Positions 34,661-45,852 of a stretch of 64,000 nucleotides of DNA are shown piece after piece; position 1 is the first letter of the stretch; each line of letters starts with the position of its first letter. The position numbers and the translations under genes were made by a program. The stretch is from Crocodylus rhombifer. Lineage: Eukaryota > Chordata > Crocodylia > Crocodylidae. The notes under the pieces were generated by a model. The model saw nothing but the letters and a program-made list of their open reading frames with translations. It searched no databases and was not told the DNA's origin. Location of the stretch: NCBI GenBank assembly GCA_038503035.1, contig JAVSML010024609.1, forward strand, positions 206,591-270,590, read 5' to 3'.

Positions 34661-36844
34661 TATCTTCCTCTTCTTGGATAAGCTCTTTTCCAGCTCAGGC
34701 TCTGGACATTTGAAGCAGCCTTCCCCGTAAGCACCCTTGGAAGCACCATGCCACAGGCAGGCAAGGCGCCACCAGCCCAGCCCAAAAAGGGGGAGCGAAA
34801 GCCCTAGATCAGCTCACATGGCAGGGCAGGTGGGTGAGTGGGTGGGCACCAGCAGAGGCTGGAGCTGGAGCTACCACCCATATTGTTTGCCCACAGGCCA
34901 GATAAAATCAATCTGTGGGCCAGATATGGCCCGTAGGCTATATTTTGCCCACCACTGCTCTGGCTGGCTCTTTTTAATTTAGTGACAAGGTAGCAGTTGC
35001 TGTCCCATGGTTTTCTTTGCCTGTCCTAATTTTTTAACTTTGTAGCATTTATAAAATGCTTTAAATTTATACTTCTGTATAACGGTAATAACCATGATGG
35101 GGCCACACTGATCTAACAATAATGTTAAAGAGGCATAATTCCAGTGAAGTTAATGGAGTTACAGCAGTTAAAATTTAGCTTGATGTCCGAATCAGACTCC
35201 ATGTACTCTCAACTTCTTATTTTATGCCACAGTACCTACCACAATTTCCAGAATGGGAAACAGCAACTGAATTACTTTGCATTCCATAAAAAAAGAAAAG
35301 ACTGTCCATTTTCTTCATGCATCCAGATCCTTTCAAACCCACTGGAAATGGCATGCACACTAATGCATTAACATCCTGCTTTGATTATCAAGTTCTTTAG
35401 CAACTCATTATTAAAACTAGGTGGTCAAACAGAATTGATACCTCACAGTATATTAGACATATGGACAATAGATGAGGAGCCTGAGCTGCTGTTTTGTATT
35501 ATCCAGGTAATTTGGATTTAACCTTATTCTGAGGAAGAAATAACCCGACGCAGAAAGATTCTGTGTTGATCCTGTGCTTCTGATGAAGCACCCCTGGGAA
35601 TACCAGTGAGAATGCCACCAATGATATGGAGGAATAGAAATTTTAAGAAATAATTAGAGATATAAAGAACAAGAAATAAAATAACTTATAACTGCAAAGG
35701 GGTTGGGGAAGTGGGGGGAAGCAGAGAGAGACAATGATCTCAGCCTGTGAGGAAGAGAGCATCAGCCCTGACATCTTGGAGCAAAGGACTAATAATGCAG
35801 AGTAAATAGCCAAGCTGCAAGTTTATAATATATATTAAAAAAAAGTAGTTGGAAATTCCTTCTCTGTCTCTAACTCCCTGTCTCTGTCTCTCTCTCACAC
35901 ACACACTTTAGTTCTGCAGAACGATTAAAATAATCAGGAAAAAAGGAGGGGCAGCAGCATCCCACTTCACTTGTCATTCACAACAGGCAACCACAACCAA
36001 AATGAAGGGAATGTCCCCTGGTTAGGCAGGAAGAAACAGGTGGTACTGCCCGCTCCAAAAATTCCTCTTTTGAAAAGGCTGAAAATGCATCTGTGGCCAT
36101 ACCCTGCGTGGCAAGAGAACATGAAAGAGTGTTCTCCAGTCTTACCGAATGGTCTGATATGTTATTAAGTCTGCACAGAAAGCCTTCTAAGTGCTACATT
36201 AGAGTAAATGAAGGAGGGACATTTACAGGCTTTTTCAGGGAACTTGCAATAATCACTCTGGGGAGTAAACTGTTCCATTCATTCCAGTTCAGTGGGAATT
36301 CAGATACTAAAGATGACATTGTAATCATTAATGTTAAAAATTCCATTCAGTCTGGGAAACAATGAAGGAGAGGAAAGAAGGTCCAGTTAAGTTTATTTAT
36401 GCATAACTCTGAAGAAGGGAATGGGAACATCTTGCCAAGAACCTTGTCATTTTTACGTTAGACTCTCCATTGCTAGAGATGTTTATATTAAGACTAGATA
36501 TTTTTTTCTAAAATATATGCTTTAATGGTACCACAGCTATTAGACTTGAAACAACAACTTAATTCAGGAAAATCTTACGACTTACGTTATGCAGGATGTC
36601 AAATTAAAAGATCATAATGTTCTATTCTGGCCTAAAAATCATGAACTTATTAAATCGCCTAAGTCCAAATACCATTCTGCAAAACATATTAAGTGTTTAT
36701 TTATGTCCCATTTATCTGAATGCAATTTAAGCAAGTTTACCAAGCACTTTACAGAATCAGTTGGAGGGAAAAAATTATCTTGCATCTATTAGAGACCTAT
36801 GTACTTTTTTATTTTTGAATATGTTCCATATCTATATTTCTCTA

Positions 36845-36879
36845 TATAGATATAGATATAGATATAGATATATAGATAT
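36845..36879 (+). repeat. (ATAGAT)n simple repeat
   Basis: Hexanucleotide-like TATAGA/GATATA repeat of about 35 bases. Confidence 0.9.
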
Positions 36880-37718
36880 TCAGTGGCAGCACTGAAGTAT
36901 TGCTGTCCTTTTGCTATGTGACATTCACCTATTTGAGAAAATTTAGGTTATATAATTAGCATGTTTTCAGTTCAGGAAAAATACCTGATTCATGACTTGG
37001 TATGGAAACAGATTTCTACCTTCTGTTACATTACATATTGTTTTTAAGATACCAAGGCAAAGCTTGACTTTAAATGTCTCTGTATGTATGGATGAACACA
37101 CACAAAGTTTATAAAGAGATACATGAGTATAAATATTCATTTCAGAATCTCATACCATCAGGATTTTGAAATACAGCTATAGTTGGGATTTAACTGAATT
37201 CAACAGAAAAACCCCCCTGTAAATAGTATAAAACAAGAAGTAAAGAGAAGATGATTCAGCTCAGGAAAATTTCAGATAAACAGAGTAAAATTACATGAAT
37301 TTACCAATAATACCAGGGCTGAAGCCTCTATTTTAAAGAAAAAGAGCCATAGGTTTTCTAATGATTGTAAGTAGTCTGGGTTTCAATTTTTTTCCCCATC
37401 TGATTTCATACTGGCAAAAAAAAAATTGCTTTATTATTTGTGAGAACAACAGATAATGCTTCATAAATATGTACAAATAATAGTATGAATTTTAGAATAA
37501 TTATAACCTGTAGACTTCAGTAAAATAATAAACTCTAATACTAGATAGGCAGCTGCTTGTCATTCACAAAGATGAATACATAAAATAGAAAGGTTCATTT
37601 CAGAACTGCTCAATAATAAATCAACAGACCAGAGATGACTCAGACTGTGCTCATAAATTAGTTGTTCGACATAGACCAAAGAACCATCAAGGAAGGTAAA
37701 GGAGAATAAGAAATCACA

Positions 37719-37768
37719 GGAGGAGGAGGAGGAAGAGGAGGAGGAAGAGGCGGCAGCAGAAGAGGAGT
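37719..37768 (+). repeat. (AGG)n-rich purine tract
   Basis: AGG/GAG trinucleotide-rich stretch of about 50 bases with AAG and CGG interruptions; the opposite strand yields a run of serine codons in a chance frame. Confidence 0.92.
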
Positions 37769-37862
37769 GGGCTTCATGAAAGTTTATTCTCTGAGAAATG
37801 CTGATAACCATATACAGAATGAAATACCTAATACTGGGGGCATTCACACATGCCCTTTACTG

Positions 37863-39515
37863 CACTTCCCTGCTGGGCCCCCCTCGGGCCCCGGGGGAGG
37901 CACACCTGGGCCACGGGTTAGCGAGGATTTAGTTAGGGAGCTTCTGGAGGGGTTCGATGCATCCAAGTCAGCCGGTCCGGATGATCTCCACCCTAGAGTT
38001 CTAAAGGAACAGGCCCAGGTCATTGCAAGTCCCCTGGCACAGCTTTACGAGCACTCATGGTGCTTTGGTGAAGTACTGGAGGACTGAAAGAGGGCCAACA
38101 TGGTTCCCATCTTCAAAAAAGGCAGGAAGAAGGACCCGGGAAACTATAGGCCCGTTAGTCTTACTTCAATCCTAGGCAAGCTGTTTGAGAAAATTATGCT
38201 GGCACACATCCAGGAGGGGCCAGCAGGGGACTGCATGCTTAGGGGCAACCAACATGGGTTCATCAGTGGCAGGTCCTGTCAGACCAACCTGGTGGCCTTT
38301 TATGATCAGATCACCAAATCATTAGATGCAGGGGTAGCAGTGGATATAGTCTTCCTGGACTTCTGGAAGGCTTTTGACACTGTCTCTCACCCCGTTCTCA
38401 TTAAGAAACTGGGGGGCTGTGGTGTAGACACCCACGCAGTCAAATGGGTTCCCAACTGGCTGGAGGGCAGCACCCAGAGGGTGGTAGTGGATGGGTCCTT
38501 CTCAACCTGGAAGGACGTGGGCAGTGGGGTTCTGCAGGGCTTAGTCCTCGGGCCCGCACTGTTCAACATCTTCGTCAGTGACTTGGATGAGGGGGTAAAA
38601 AGCACCATTCAAATTTGCTGATGACACTAAGATGTGGGGGGATGTGGGCACACTGGAAGGATGCAACAGGCTACAATCAGACCTAGACAGGTTACAAGGG
38701 TGGGCGGACGAGAATAGGATGGGTTTCAACACAGACAAGTGCAAGGTGATGCACCTGGGGAGGAACAACCAGCACCATACCTACAGGTTAGGGAACTCCC
38801 CTCTTGTCAGCACAGAGGCAGAAAAGGATCTTGGGGTCATCATTGACTCCAAGATGAACATGGGCCGGCAGTGTGGGGAGGCAGTTAGGAAGGCCAACCG
38901 CACCTTGTCCTGCATCCACAGATGCATCTCGAGCAGGTCCAAGGAGGCGATCCTCCCCCTGTGTGCAGCACTGGTCAGACCGCAGTTGAAGTACTGCATC
39001 CAGTTCTGGGTGCCACACTTCAAGAGGGATGTCGACAGCATGGAGAGGGTCCAGAGGAGGGCCACTCGTATGATCAGGGGACAACAGGGCAGGCCCTATG
39101 AGGAGAGGCTACGGGACCTGAACCTGTTCAGCCTCCACAAGAGAAGGCTGAGGGGGGATCTAGTGGCCTGTTATAAACTAGTCAGGGGGGATCAGCAGGC
39201 ACTGGGGGAGTCCCTGTTCCCCTGAGCACTGCCAGGAGTGACCAGGAATAACGGTCACAAGCTGGCAGAGGGTAGTTTTAGGTTAGACATCAGGAGGCGC
39301 TACTTCACAGTCAGGGCAGCTAGGGTCTGGAACCAACTTCCAAGAGAAGTGGTGCAGGCTCCTACCCTAAAACACCTAGGGGTGTTTAAGAGGAGGTTAG
39401 ATGAACATCTTGCTGGGGTCGTTTGACCCCAGTACTCTTTCCTGCCATGGCGGGGGGTCGGACTCGATGATCTGCTCAGGTCCCTTCTGACCCTAGAAAC
39501 TATGAAACTATGAAA
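37863..39515 (+). mobile_element. CR1 LINE, 1.65 kb 5'-truncated copy
   Basis: Plus-strand CR1 starting in the linker before the reverse transcriptase (reads SAGPDDLHPRVLKEQ) and ending in a tail of tandem ACTATGAAA units at about 39495-39513. Its left edge abuts TTTACTGCA of the MITE and its right edge abuts GGAGCTGACC of the same MITE, so both junctions are tightly placed. The 3' part is nearly the same as that of the copy at 1-287, suggesting one young subfamily. Only a few lesions break the ORF (a stop at 38085, a frameshift near 38605 and a stop at 39223). Confidence 0.95.
37905..39426 (+). pseudogene. CR1 ORF2 reverse transcriptase, three lesions
   Basis: Coding remnant of the CR1 at 37863. 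The linker reads DASKSAGPDDLHPRVLKEQ and then ED-stop-KRANMVPIFKKG, where related copies have EDWKRAN, so a TGG became TGA at 38085-38087. The RT core is open from 38100 to 38621 with FLDFWKAFDTVSH and GVLQGLVLGP (P and S of the usual block changed). A one-base frameshift just before 38610 puts the catalytic FADDTKMWG in the next frame, which stays open through the thumb to 39225. There SLFP-stop replaces SLFTRA, a CGA to TGA change typical of CpG decay. The tail continues at 39238-39426 to the natural stop. Confidence 0.93.
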
Positions 39516-39914
39516 CTGTGGAGCTGACCAATTAGCTCTGCAGTAAAGCATCACCATCTACACATGCATTGGTATTAGGTCAGAGTAAACTCATTAACTC
39601 TGCCATAGGATAGCACTGCCTGACACAAGTACTCGCCTACCGTAGAGTTCTTTACTCTGCCACAACATATATGTAGATGGTGACTGGGGCTGGCTGGGAC
39701 ATAAGGGTGCTACAGGGCAGGGGCTGCCTGCTGACTAGCAGTCTAGTGCCTCTGGTAGCATCCTCGTGCCCCAGCCAGCCCCTCAGGCAGCATGTTGAGC
39801 CAGGATGGAGCAGCCCTGGGCTAACAGTCTGACCCCCAAGGCCCTGCTAGCTGGGGTTGTGCTGCCCCACCCAGCTCAACGTGCTGCAGTCCCAGACACA
39901 CATATAAACACTAC

Positions 39915-41755
39915 CATTTTGAAAGTGGTTTATCTGCACTGAATTTCTGTTGTGTTACAGATATGAACCAGTTTCTAATCACTAATACTGGTTTACGTGT
40001 AATTTCTGTCCCTGGCCTATATGGACTTGTTATACCTTTCACACCAATTTTATCTTGTCTAATTCCATTGATTACAATTAGGTTGCTCTTCATTTTTATC
40101 TTGTGATTGATGCGGCTTGCATCTCTGTTCAAATGACTGCTGACCGTGGTACTGAAAAGGTAAAAGAAAATGTATGGCTGATGCATCTTTCAGGACATGC
40201 CTTTAATCTCTGGCGTATTTGTGAATAACATAACTTCTTGCTGGATGAATAAAAGGAAAATATTATTTTCTGGAAAGGGATTTCCTACTTGCAGTGTAGA
40301 GTACAAAGAACACAAATGCAAAAAGCAAAGAAAAAATCAGCCAACTCTATGAAATCTATGAAATCTGTATGTAATTCAAGCCTTCATTCAGAAATCTCAA
40401 TATTGTCAATACTCTTTGTGTTCCCTGACTATTATGCAGACAAATAACTGCATGTCAACTTGATGGTTAAAAACTATGTGGTGATGTCTCTATAAGCAGA
40501 AAGAGATGAGATTATCTCTGCAAGATCATGCAGTGAGTTAGTTAGAGAAGATGTGTAGTCAGAATTTCTTGTGGTCTACACATCTTCTCTTCTCTCCATT
40601 ACTCTCTGGATCTTGCACTTGTCTTATTTAAATCCAGATGTGGAGTCACATTAGTGTAACTGAGATGAGAATCTAGCAAACAAAATTAAAGAACAAATAG
40701 ACTAGCACTTTCTCTAATATTTGCTAGTTGTCACTATTCACTAGCACAGTAGCAAAAAATTACTTTCTAAAGGCTAGCCATCTGTGTAGCACTGTACATC
40801 ACTGAGTGGTGCTGAGTTGCAGGTTGACTAGTTATTTGAATTCAGAGCATCCTAGCAACACGGTTTGAATCATAAACACACAGTGTTAAATTACAGATAC
40901 TTTGAAAGTGAGAGAAGTTGCTAGTATGGGATTCGAAGGTATGGGATCTAAAACTAAGATCAATTGTACAAATATTTCAGAGCCATGTAAACATTTTTTC
41001 CAGTTCTGTTGTCAAATTCATTCACATGCAGTATCGTTGTATTCCCATTAAATGTCCAGAAGGGTGGTCAGAGTTTTAGTTTTGGACATAGGAACAGTAA
41101 GAAGTTAAAGGGAAAGGGAAGACATTCCCATATGTGATAGAGTCAAAGAAAAGAACTGATCTCTGTGAATTTAAGAAAGCCCCTTGAAAGCATTCAGATA
41201 AGAGATGATACAATAATGATGACAGTATTAGAACAAGAACAGAATATAACATAATCAGGTGAGGGACGGGGTTCCATATAAATACAGAGCAGGGGGAATC
41301 CTTGCCCCAGGGAGTTTACAATTTAAGGCACATGGGTAGCACAGAGAATGAAGGAGCACTGGTATCACACTTAAGGTGCTATGCAAGGGGTAAGGATTTG
41401 GGGGTGATTTTTTTTTTAGTGGACCAACTGTTGAATGCAATCTCTCTTAATTAGCAAAGGAAAGAAAGTTGTTAATTCTCACTGAGAATTTGCCAAAATG
41501 AGGTTGGTATTTTCCCTTATCTCTCACTATGCATTGGCCTACCACCGGGCTCTACTTAGCACCACTATATTAATTAGGAGACAGCTACAGAGGAGAATAA
41601 GATGAACTTCAGCAATGGGACTGTACTGTGGTAAATGACAATAGAAAATAACAATTAACAAACTACAAATATATGTGCAAACTTAAACAGATACAGAGAA
41701 AAGAATAGAAAGCAATCTGTGTTCTTTGCCACGTAAAACAACATTGCAGGCTTTG
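39915..41755. other. No gene; imperfect palindrome and a stray CR1-type tail
   Basis: Positions 40345-40365 read CTATGAAATCTATGAAATCT, the tail repeat of CR1, without a CR1 body in front. Positions 40520-40615 form an imperfect foldback whose central arms AGAGAAGATGTGTAG (40544-40558) and CTACACATCTTCTCT (40576-40590) are perfectly complementary. No coding sequence. Confidence 0.5.
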
Positions 41756-41759
41756 AACA

Positions 41760-42660
41760 ACTTTACAGTACAAGGATGACAGACAGAACAGGAGCTCCCC
41801 TCATTCCCCCTCCCTTCTCTGGGGCTTTTCCCTTTCACAGGTGCTTTGCATTGGCTCTATATTTAGGACCCAGAGGTCTTGTTCCAGGAAAGGGGAGAGG
41901 CACCCTCAGACTGACCAGGACCTCTCCATTAGATAATAGGCAAATTTATTGATACAAAGTGATAACAGAAAAGAAGCATTACAAACCATCAAGCAATTCT
42001 ATATATCTACCTAACCCTTGGGCTGTCATCAGAGTCAAAGTACATCTGGCCAGGATGCAGTCTCCACTCTGAGGCTCTCTCGTAAGTGACAGGGGTCAAC
42101 TGTCTGGAGGTGGGATGCCAAAGGCCAGACCCCACCACCAGTGGGGTAGATAAAATGGGCTGGTGGTATGCCCTCTGTCAATGGTGGCCTCAGGGATCCT
42201 TCCCAGGAGATGGGGCCAGGGACCCCTCTTGGGGAGAAGGATGGGGATGGACAAGGAGGAGGAGGGAGGGGTGGGAAGGAGCCCTTTGTTACTCTCAAGT
42301 CTCTGGTTTATGTATTCTTCCTTCTTCATGACTCTTGATTCTTGGCTATTGCTGGTTGGTTGTCTCTCTGTGGTCAAACACCCACATAGCTTTCTGGGCC
42401 TTCTCCTAATTTGGTCTGTTCCCCCAAAACCAGGACTCAGCCCCCCCTGCTTTGTGGCCTTGTTACCTGGTGCCACTTTTATCTCATGTTATGGGCAGTG
42501 TGGTACATACTCCCTCAGTTTCCAGACTGTTTTTCAGACTATGTGTCCTTGTTGTCCTGTTGTATTAGACAGCCTGTCTGCTTCCAAGGCTATAGAGAAA
42601 CTGTGTGAGAGACCCAAGCTTCTTGGAAATCAGTTGACCCCTGCTGGCCATCCTGAACCA
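41760..42660. other. Unassigned, repeat-like GC-richer block
   Basis: GC-richer than its neighbours, with overlapping open frames on both strands (up to 167 codons at 42163-42666) that resemble nothing and are rich in proline, serine and glycine, as expected from base composition. The plus strand carries TTTATTGATACAAAGTG near 41946, which would be a polyadenylation signal on the minus strand, so a minus-strand LTR or processed transcript is possible. No ends or target duplications were identified. Low certainty. Confidence 0.3.
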
Positions 42661-42665
42661 TTCTA

Positions 42666-42704
42666 ATGCACATGCGTGTGTGCGCGCATGCACACGCGCG
42701 CACG

Positions 42705-42735
<31 letters not shown>
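42666..42735 (+). repeat. 70-bp alternating purine-pyrimidine tract with (CA)n
   Basis: Strict purine-pyrimidine alternation across 70 bases: a GTGTGTGCGCGCATGC / CACGCGCGCACGCACGC part followed by about 13 CA units. CG-rich alternating tracts are favoured Z-DNA formers. No function is implied. Confidence 0.95.
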
Positions 42736-42864
42736 TTTGTCTCCCTTTATCTCCTGTCACCTCTCTCACACCCTTGGGTGCAAAGTCCTTTTAAACTCCT
42801 CAGTCACAACACCCCTGTCAATCTTTCTCTCAGCCAGTCATTCACCCAGGGGTACCATCAATCA

Positions 42865-43146
42865 CTGGGCACTTCTACATGTGCCCGCCCCTACGGCACC
42901 ATTGTTACTGCACCGTGATGCAATACTTCCTTTTGGACTAAATCACAGTGCAGTAACATCCCGTACTGCACCGTGCTGGCAACGTGCAGTTATTTTAGCT
43001 GCTATATCACCATAGCAATGCACTATAGCAAGGGAGCACCTTGCTACCGCGATGTAGCTGTGGTGTTACAGTTTGTTCCCACCAATACTATGTCACCATA
43101 GTGCATTGCTACAGCAACATAACATCTCATGCAAACATACCCACTG
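42865..43146. mobile_element. Foldback MITE with 7-bp target duplication
   Basis: Left end CTGGGCACTTCTACATGTG; right end reverse-complemented CAGTGGGTATGTTTGCATG. TCAATCA flanks both sides (42858-42864 and 43147-43153); taken as octamers, ATCAATCA and GTCAATCA agree at seven of eight, consistent with a hAT-like 8-bp duplication. The interior is rich in GTTACTGCAC / GTGCAGTAAC and CACCATAGCAATGCA / TGCATTGCTAC pairs. Non-coding. Confidence 0.7.
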
Positions 43147-43153
43147 TCAATCA

Positions 43154-45844
43154 TTCATTTACCCAATCAGACTTTTTTTCACCTCAGATAAGCATGGTTG
43201 TTGTTTTTCCACTTTTGGCATGAATATCACTTATATAATGAACAAATGTATATGCTCATAACTCAAAAACTAGGACACAGTATGCACCAGCTCCATACTA
43301 TACTGAACACGTGCTACACAACGTACTTAACTTATGCAGGCAGGCTTTAGTGTTATGCAAAAACACTAACTTAAAGGAGACCAGGCCAGGGGATGCTCAA
43401 ATTTTAGTGCCTACGCAACTGTATAATTGGGAGAGATCTAAGGAGAATTGGGAGGGATGCAGTTGATCCTACAAAAGATACCACCCCTTTATGTAATAGG
43501 TAAAAAATCTTTACCTATTACATATTTCCTGGACTATCATGGGTATAGCATCACTCCACTCCTACCACATTTAAGCTTTTCTTTGAGGCTAGGAAAGGAT
43601 GGAGTTTGCCTGGGGAAAATTGTACTACCCTCAGTTCCCCTCTCCCACATTGTGTTTTAATAAGCATCCATCCCAGAAGGCTCAGCACTCTATTTCTGCA
43701 AAACCTCTCTTTATCTCCTATTGTTTTCCTCCAACTCCTGCTTCCAACTTCCCAGTGTTCCCAGTAATGCTTCTCCATTCTCCACCTGTACGTTCCTTGC
43801 AGAAATCAGTGCCAGTCACCATCATATTAACCCTACTAAGCTCTACTTTCCTACTAGCCAATCAGGCTAGATAGGAAAGGGGGGTAAGATGTGAGAATAA
43901 AAGAGAAGCTGGCTGCCTATCTCTAAGCAAGTGGTAGAAGAACCAAATGACTGATAAAGTATTGCAGTCACTTCCATCATTATCCCACCTACTGTCCCTG
44001 TATTTGTCTCAAGACCCTAAATCCAGGAAGTTCTGGGGAATATAGTTAAAAGGGATACCTAGGGCAACTGAGTAGGATGCCTGGGATTTATGCTGGTGCA
44101 CCAGAATGAGTGTTTTCTGAGTGTTTGTATGGTGGAGGATCTAACAAACCCAAAGCCCAGTGCATCTAGCTGATAGTGAGGGAACTTCAGGCCAGAATTA
44201 GGCCCCTATCTTTGCATCTAGATGAACCTTTCTTACAGGAATCAGGAAATGGCAATAGTGAGAGGGCAGGCTATCTGCCTGTTCTGCTCAGATAGCATCA
44301 AATGACCCTAGTGAACTATTTGAGCAACTACAATCAACCAATGCAGACCAGTGCAAAGCTTGAGAATCCTGATGGGAGATAGGGAGTGGTGACATGTTTA
44401 CCAAACACACTAGGTGACACCCCCTTAGAAGCTCTATGTGGGAACCAGGAATAATAGCCCACATTAGCATAAATACCTATAACTATAGGACATTCTGGGA
44501 GGCGGGGAGAAATGGGGAAGAGGGGTGTTCTTTCTTTCTTTTTAAATCATAATAGATAGAAACAGAAATCCCTAATTCCTAGGGAACCACCTATAAAGAC
44601 TGTAAAGGACTCTTTCACTCAGCAAGTTTACTAGAAAAATGTGACATTGTATTTGTTTACACTAAAAAGGATTACAACAGAGTCACTAATGTCTCTATCT
44701 GTATGCAGCTGCATTAGTCCATTGCAATAATGGGTTGATGGCATACTTGCCGTATGCCTTCCCTTATCTGTTGTTCTTAACATCTGCTTTTCTACCTACA
44801 TCTTTTAATCAAAGAGAATCAACAGTTGCCAGCAGTAGCCTAAGAGGTTTTTCATACATGATTTCATACTTTTTTTTTTTGCTGGTGTTTAAATGAAAAG
44901 AGAAGTTATCCAGCTACAACCTTAAGACACATCAAGGCTGTCACAGCGAAGGCTAAGTTATTCTTTCATGCCTTTCCCAGGTGGATTTCAGTATGTCAAG
45001 GATGAAGAGTCACTTTTATGAAATGTTGGACCTGTATGTGAAAATTCACATAACACTCTGAAGGGCTTGTCAAACTAATGAAAAAAGTCACTTTATAGGG
45101 GATAGAACAAAAAACAAAAAAAAAGCATATTACAGCAACTCAAGAGCAAACAGCAGGCATGGAGACATTTTTAAGTCAAACTGGATCACAAATTTTGATG
45201 GGGTATGGAACAAAAAAATAGGCTGTCTGATTCATACAGGTGCTCTTTCTTTTCTCAAAGCAGTTAGATAAAATGGTGACACTTAAATATGACAGCACAT
45301 TTCAATATACTGGTTTCTATCCAAATGCTGTATACCTAATTACCAATTTACTCAACACAGAAGTGTTCTGTTTCCAATATTCCAAGCACTTGCTTTCCTG
45401 GTATAGTTTATTTGATTGTACAGATTATTTTCTCCCTGCTTCCCAATTTGACTAGATTTTAATTTACTAGTGTACCTGTCCTAATAAAGCGTGGATGCTC
45501 AGATTCGCAGCTAGAGATATTAATGTCTGTTTTGTGGACCTACAAGAGGGATTCTGTGGCACTCCATAAAGGCATACACATTTGAAAGTTGGTCTGTCTA
45601 ACAATGGACTGATGCCTTGATTTTTTGGCCTAGTATTTACTTAATCCTTACTAACCCAAGTTAATAATTTTTCATTGTATTTGTCTAACTGAAGCCTCTA
45701 CAATCCTCATTAACCACAATGATTACTGGTATAAGAAAACAAAAAAAAATGCATTTTCCATCTCAAGCACTATTCTTGGCCTTATCAACTTCTAAAATGC
45801 AGAGTCTTGTCTTTCAGAATCAGGGCCACAAACAGTTAAGTTGG
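43154..45844. other. No gene; short Penelope-like core
   Basis: Positions 43460-43490 read CAGTTGATCCTACAAAAGAT, the same core as the Penelope-like fragments at 11.9, 22.0 and 26.2 kb. Otherwise unassigned. Pyrimidine-rich open frames near 43550-43874 match nothing. Confidence 0.45.
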
Positions 45845-45852
45845 GTCTGGAT

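Larger units (their letters stand above)
32284..34957 (-). mobile_element. hAT DNA transposon with decayed transposase
   Basis: A 2.67 kb element with hAT-type ends. The left end begins TAGGGGTGGGTAATTATG and the right end, reverse-complemented, begins CAGTGGTGGGCAAAATATAG. Flanking octamers CTCAAGCT (32276-32283) and CTCTGGCT (34958-34965) agree at six of eight bases, consistent with a decayed 8-bp target duplication. The interior minus strand encodes a broken transposase over nearly its whole length, so this is a former autonomous copy rather than a MITE. It resembles the transposase lineage that gave rise to GTF2IRD2/Charlie-type proteins. Its ends are of the same type as the MITEs at 25704 and 45853, so a relative could have mobilised them. 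A separate MITE lies inside it at 33084-33420. Confidence 0.85.
34966..37835. other. No gene; several simple repeats
   Basis: AT-rich sequence with no recognisable gene. It includes a TC/AC tract at 35865-35906 and the simple repeats listed separately at 36845 and 37719. Open frames of up to 95 codons have no recognisable similarity. Confidence 0.5.
37838..39910. mobile_element. Foldback MITE split by a CR1 insertion
   Basis: The left remnant (37838-37862) reads GGGCATTCACACATGCCC then TTTACTGCA. The right remnant resumes at about 39516 with GGAGCTGACCAATTAGCTC, CAGTAAAGCATCACCATC and TACACATGCATTGG, and continues to about 39910. The same order, uninterrupted, is present at 56241-56652 (TTTACTGCAGAGCTGGCTAA). 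The two right portions stay similar through GTAGATGGTGACTGGGGCTG. The CR1 at 37863-39515 is therefore a younger insertion in a pre-existing repeat. The far right boundary is uncertain. Confidence 0.75.

Noticed and set aside
42163..42666. Plus-strand frame of 167 codons
   Set aside because: Low-complexity composition with competing frames on the other strand; no recognisable motif or splice context.
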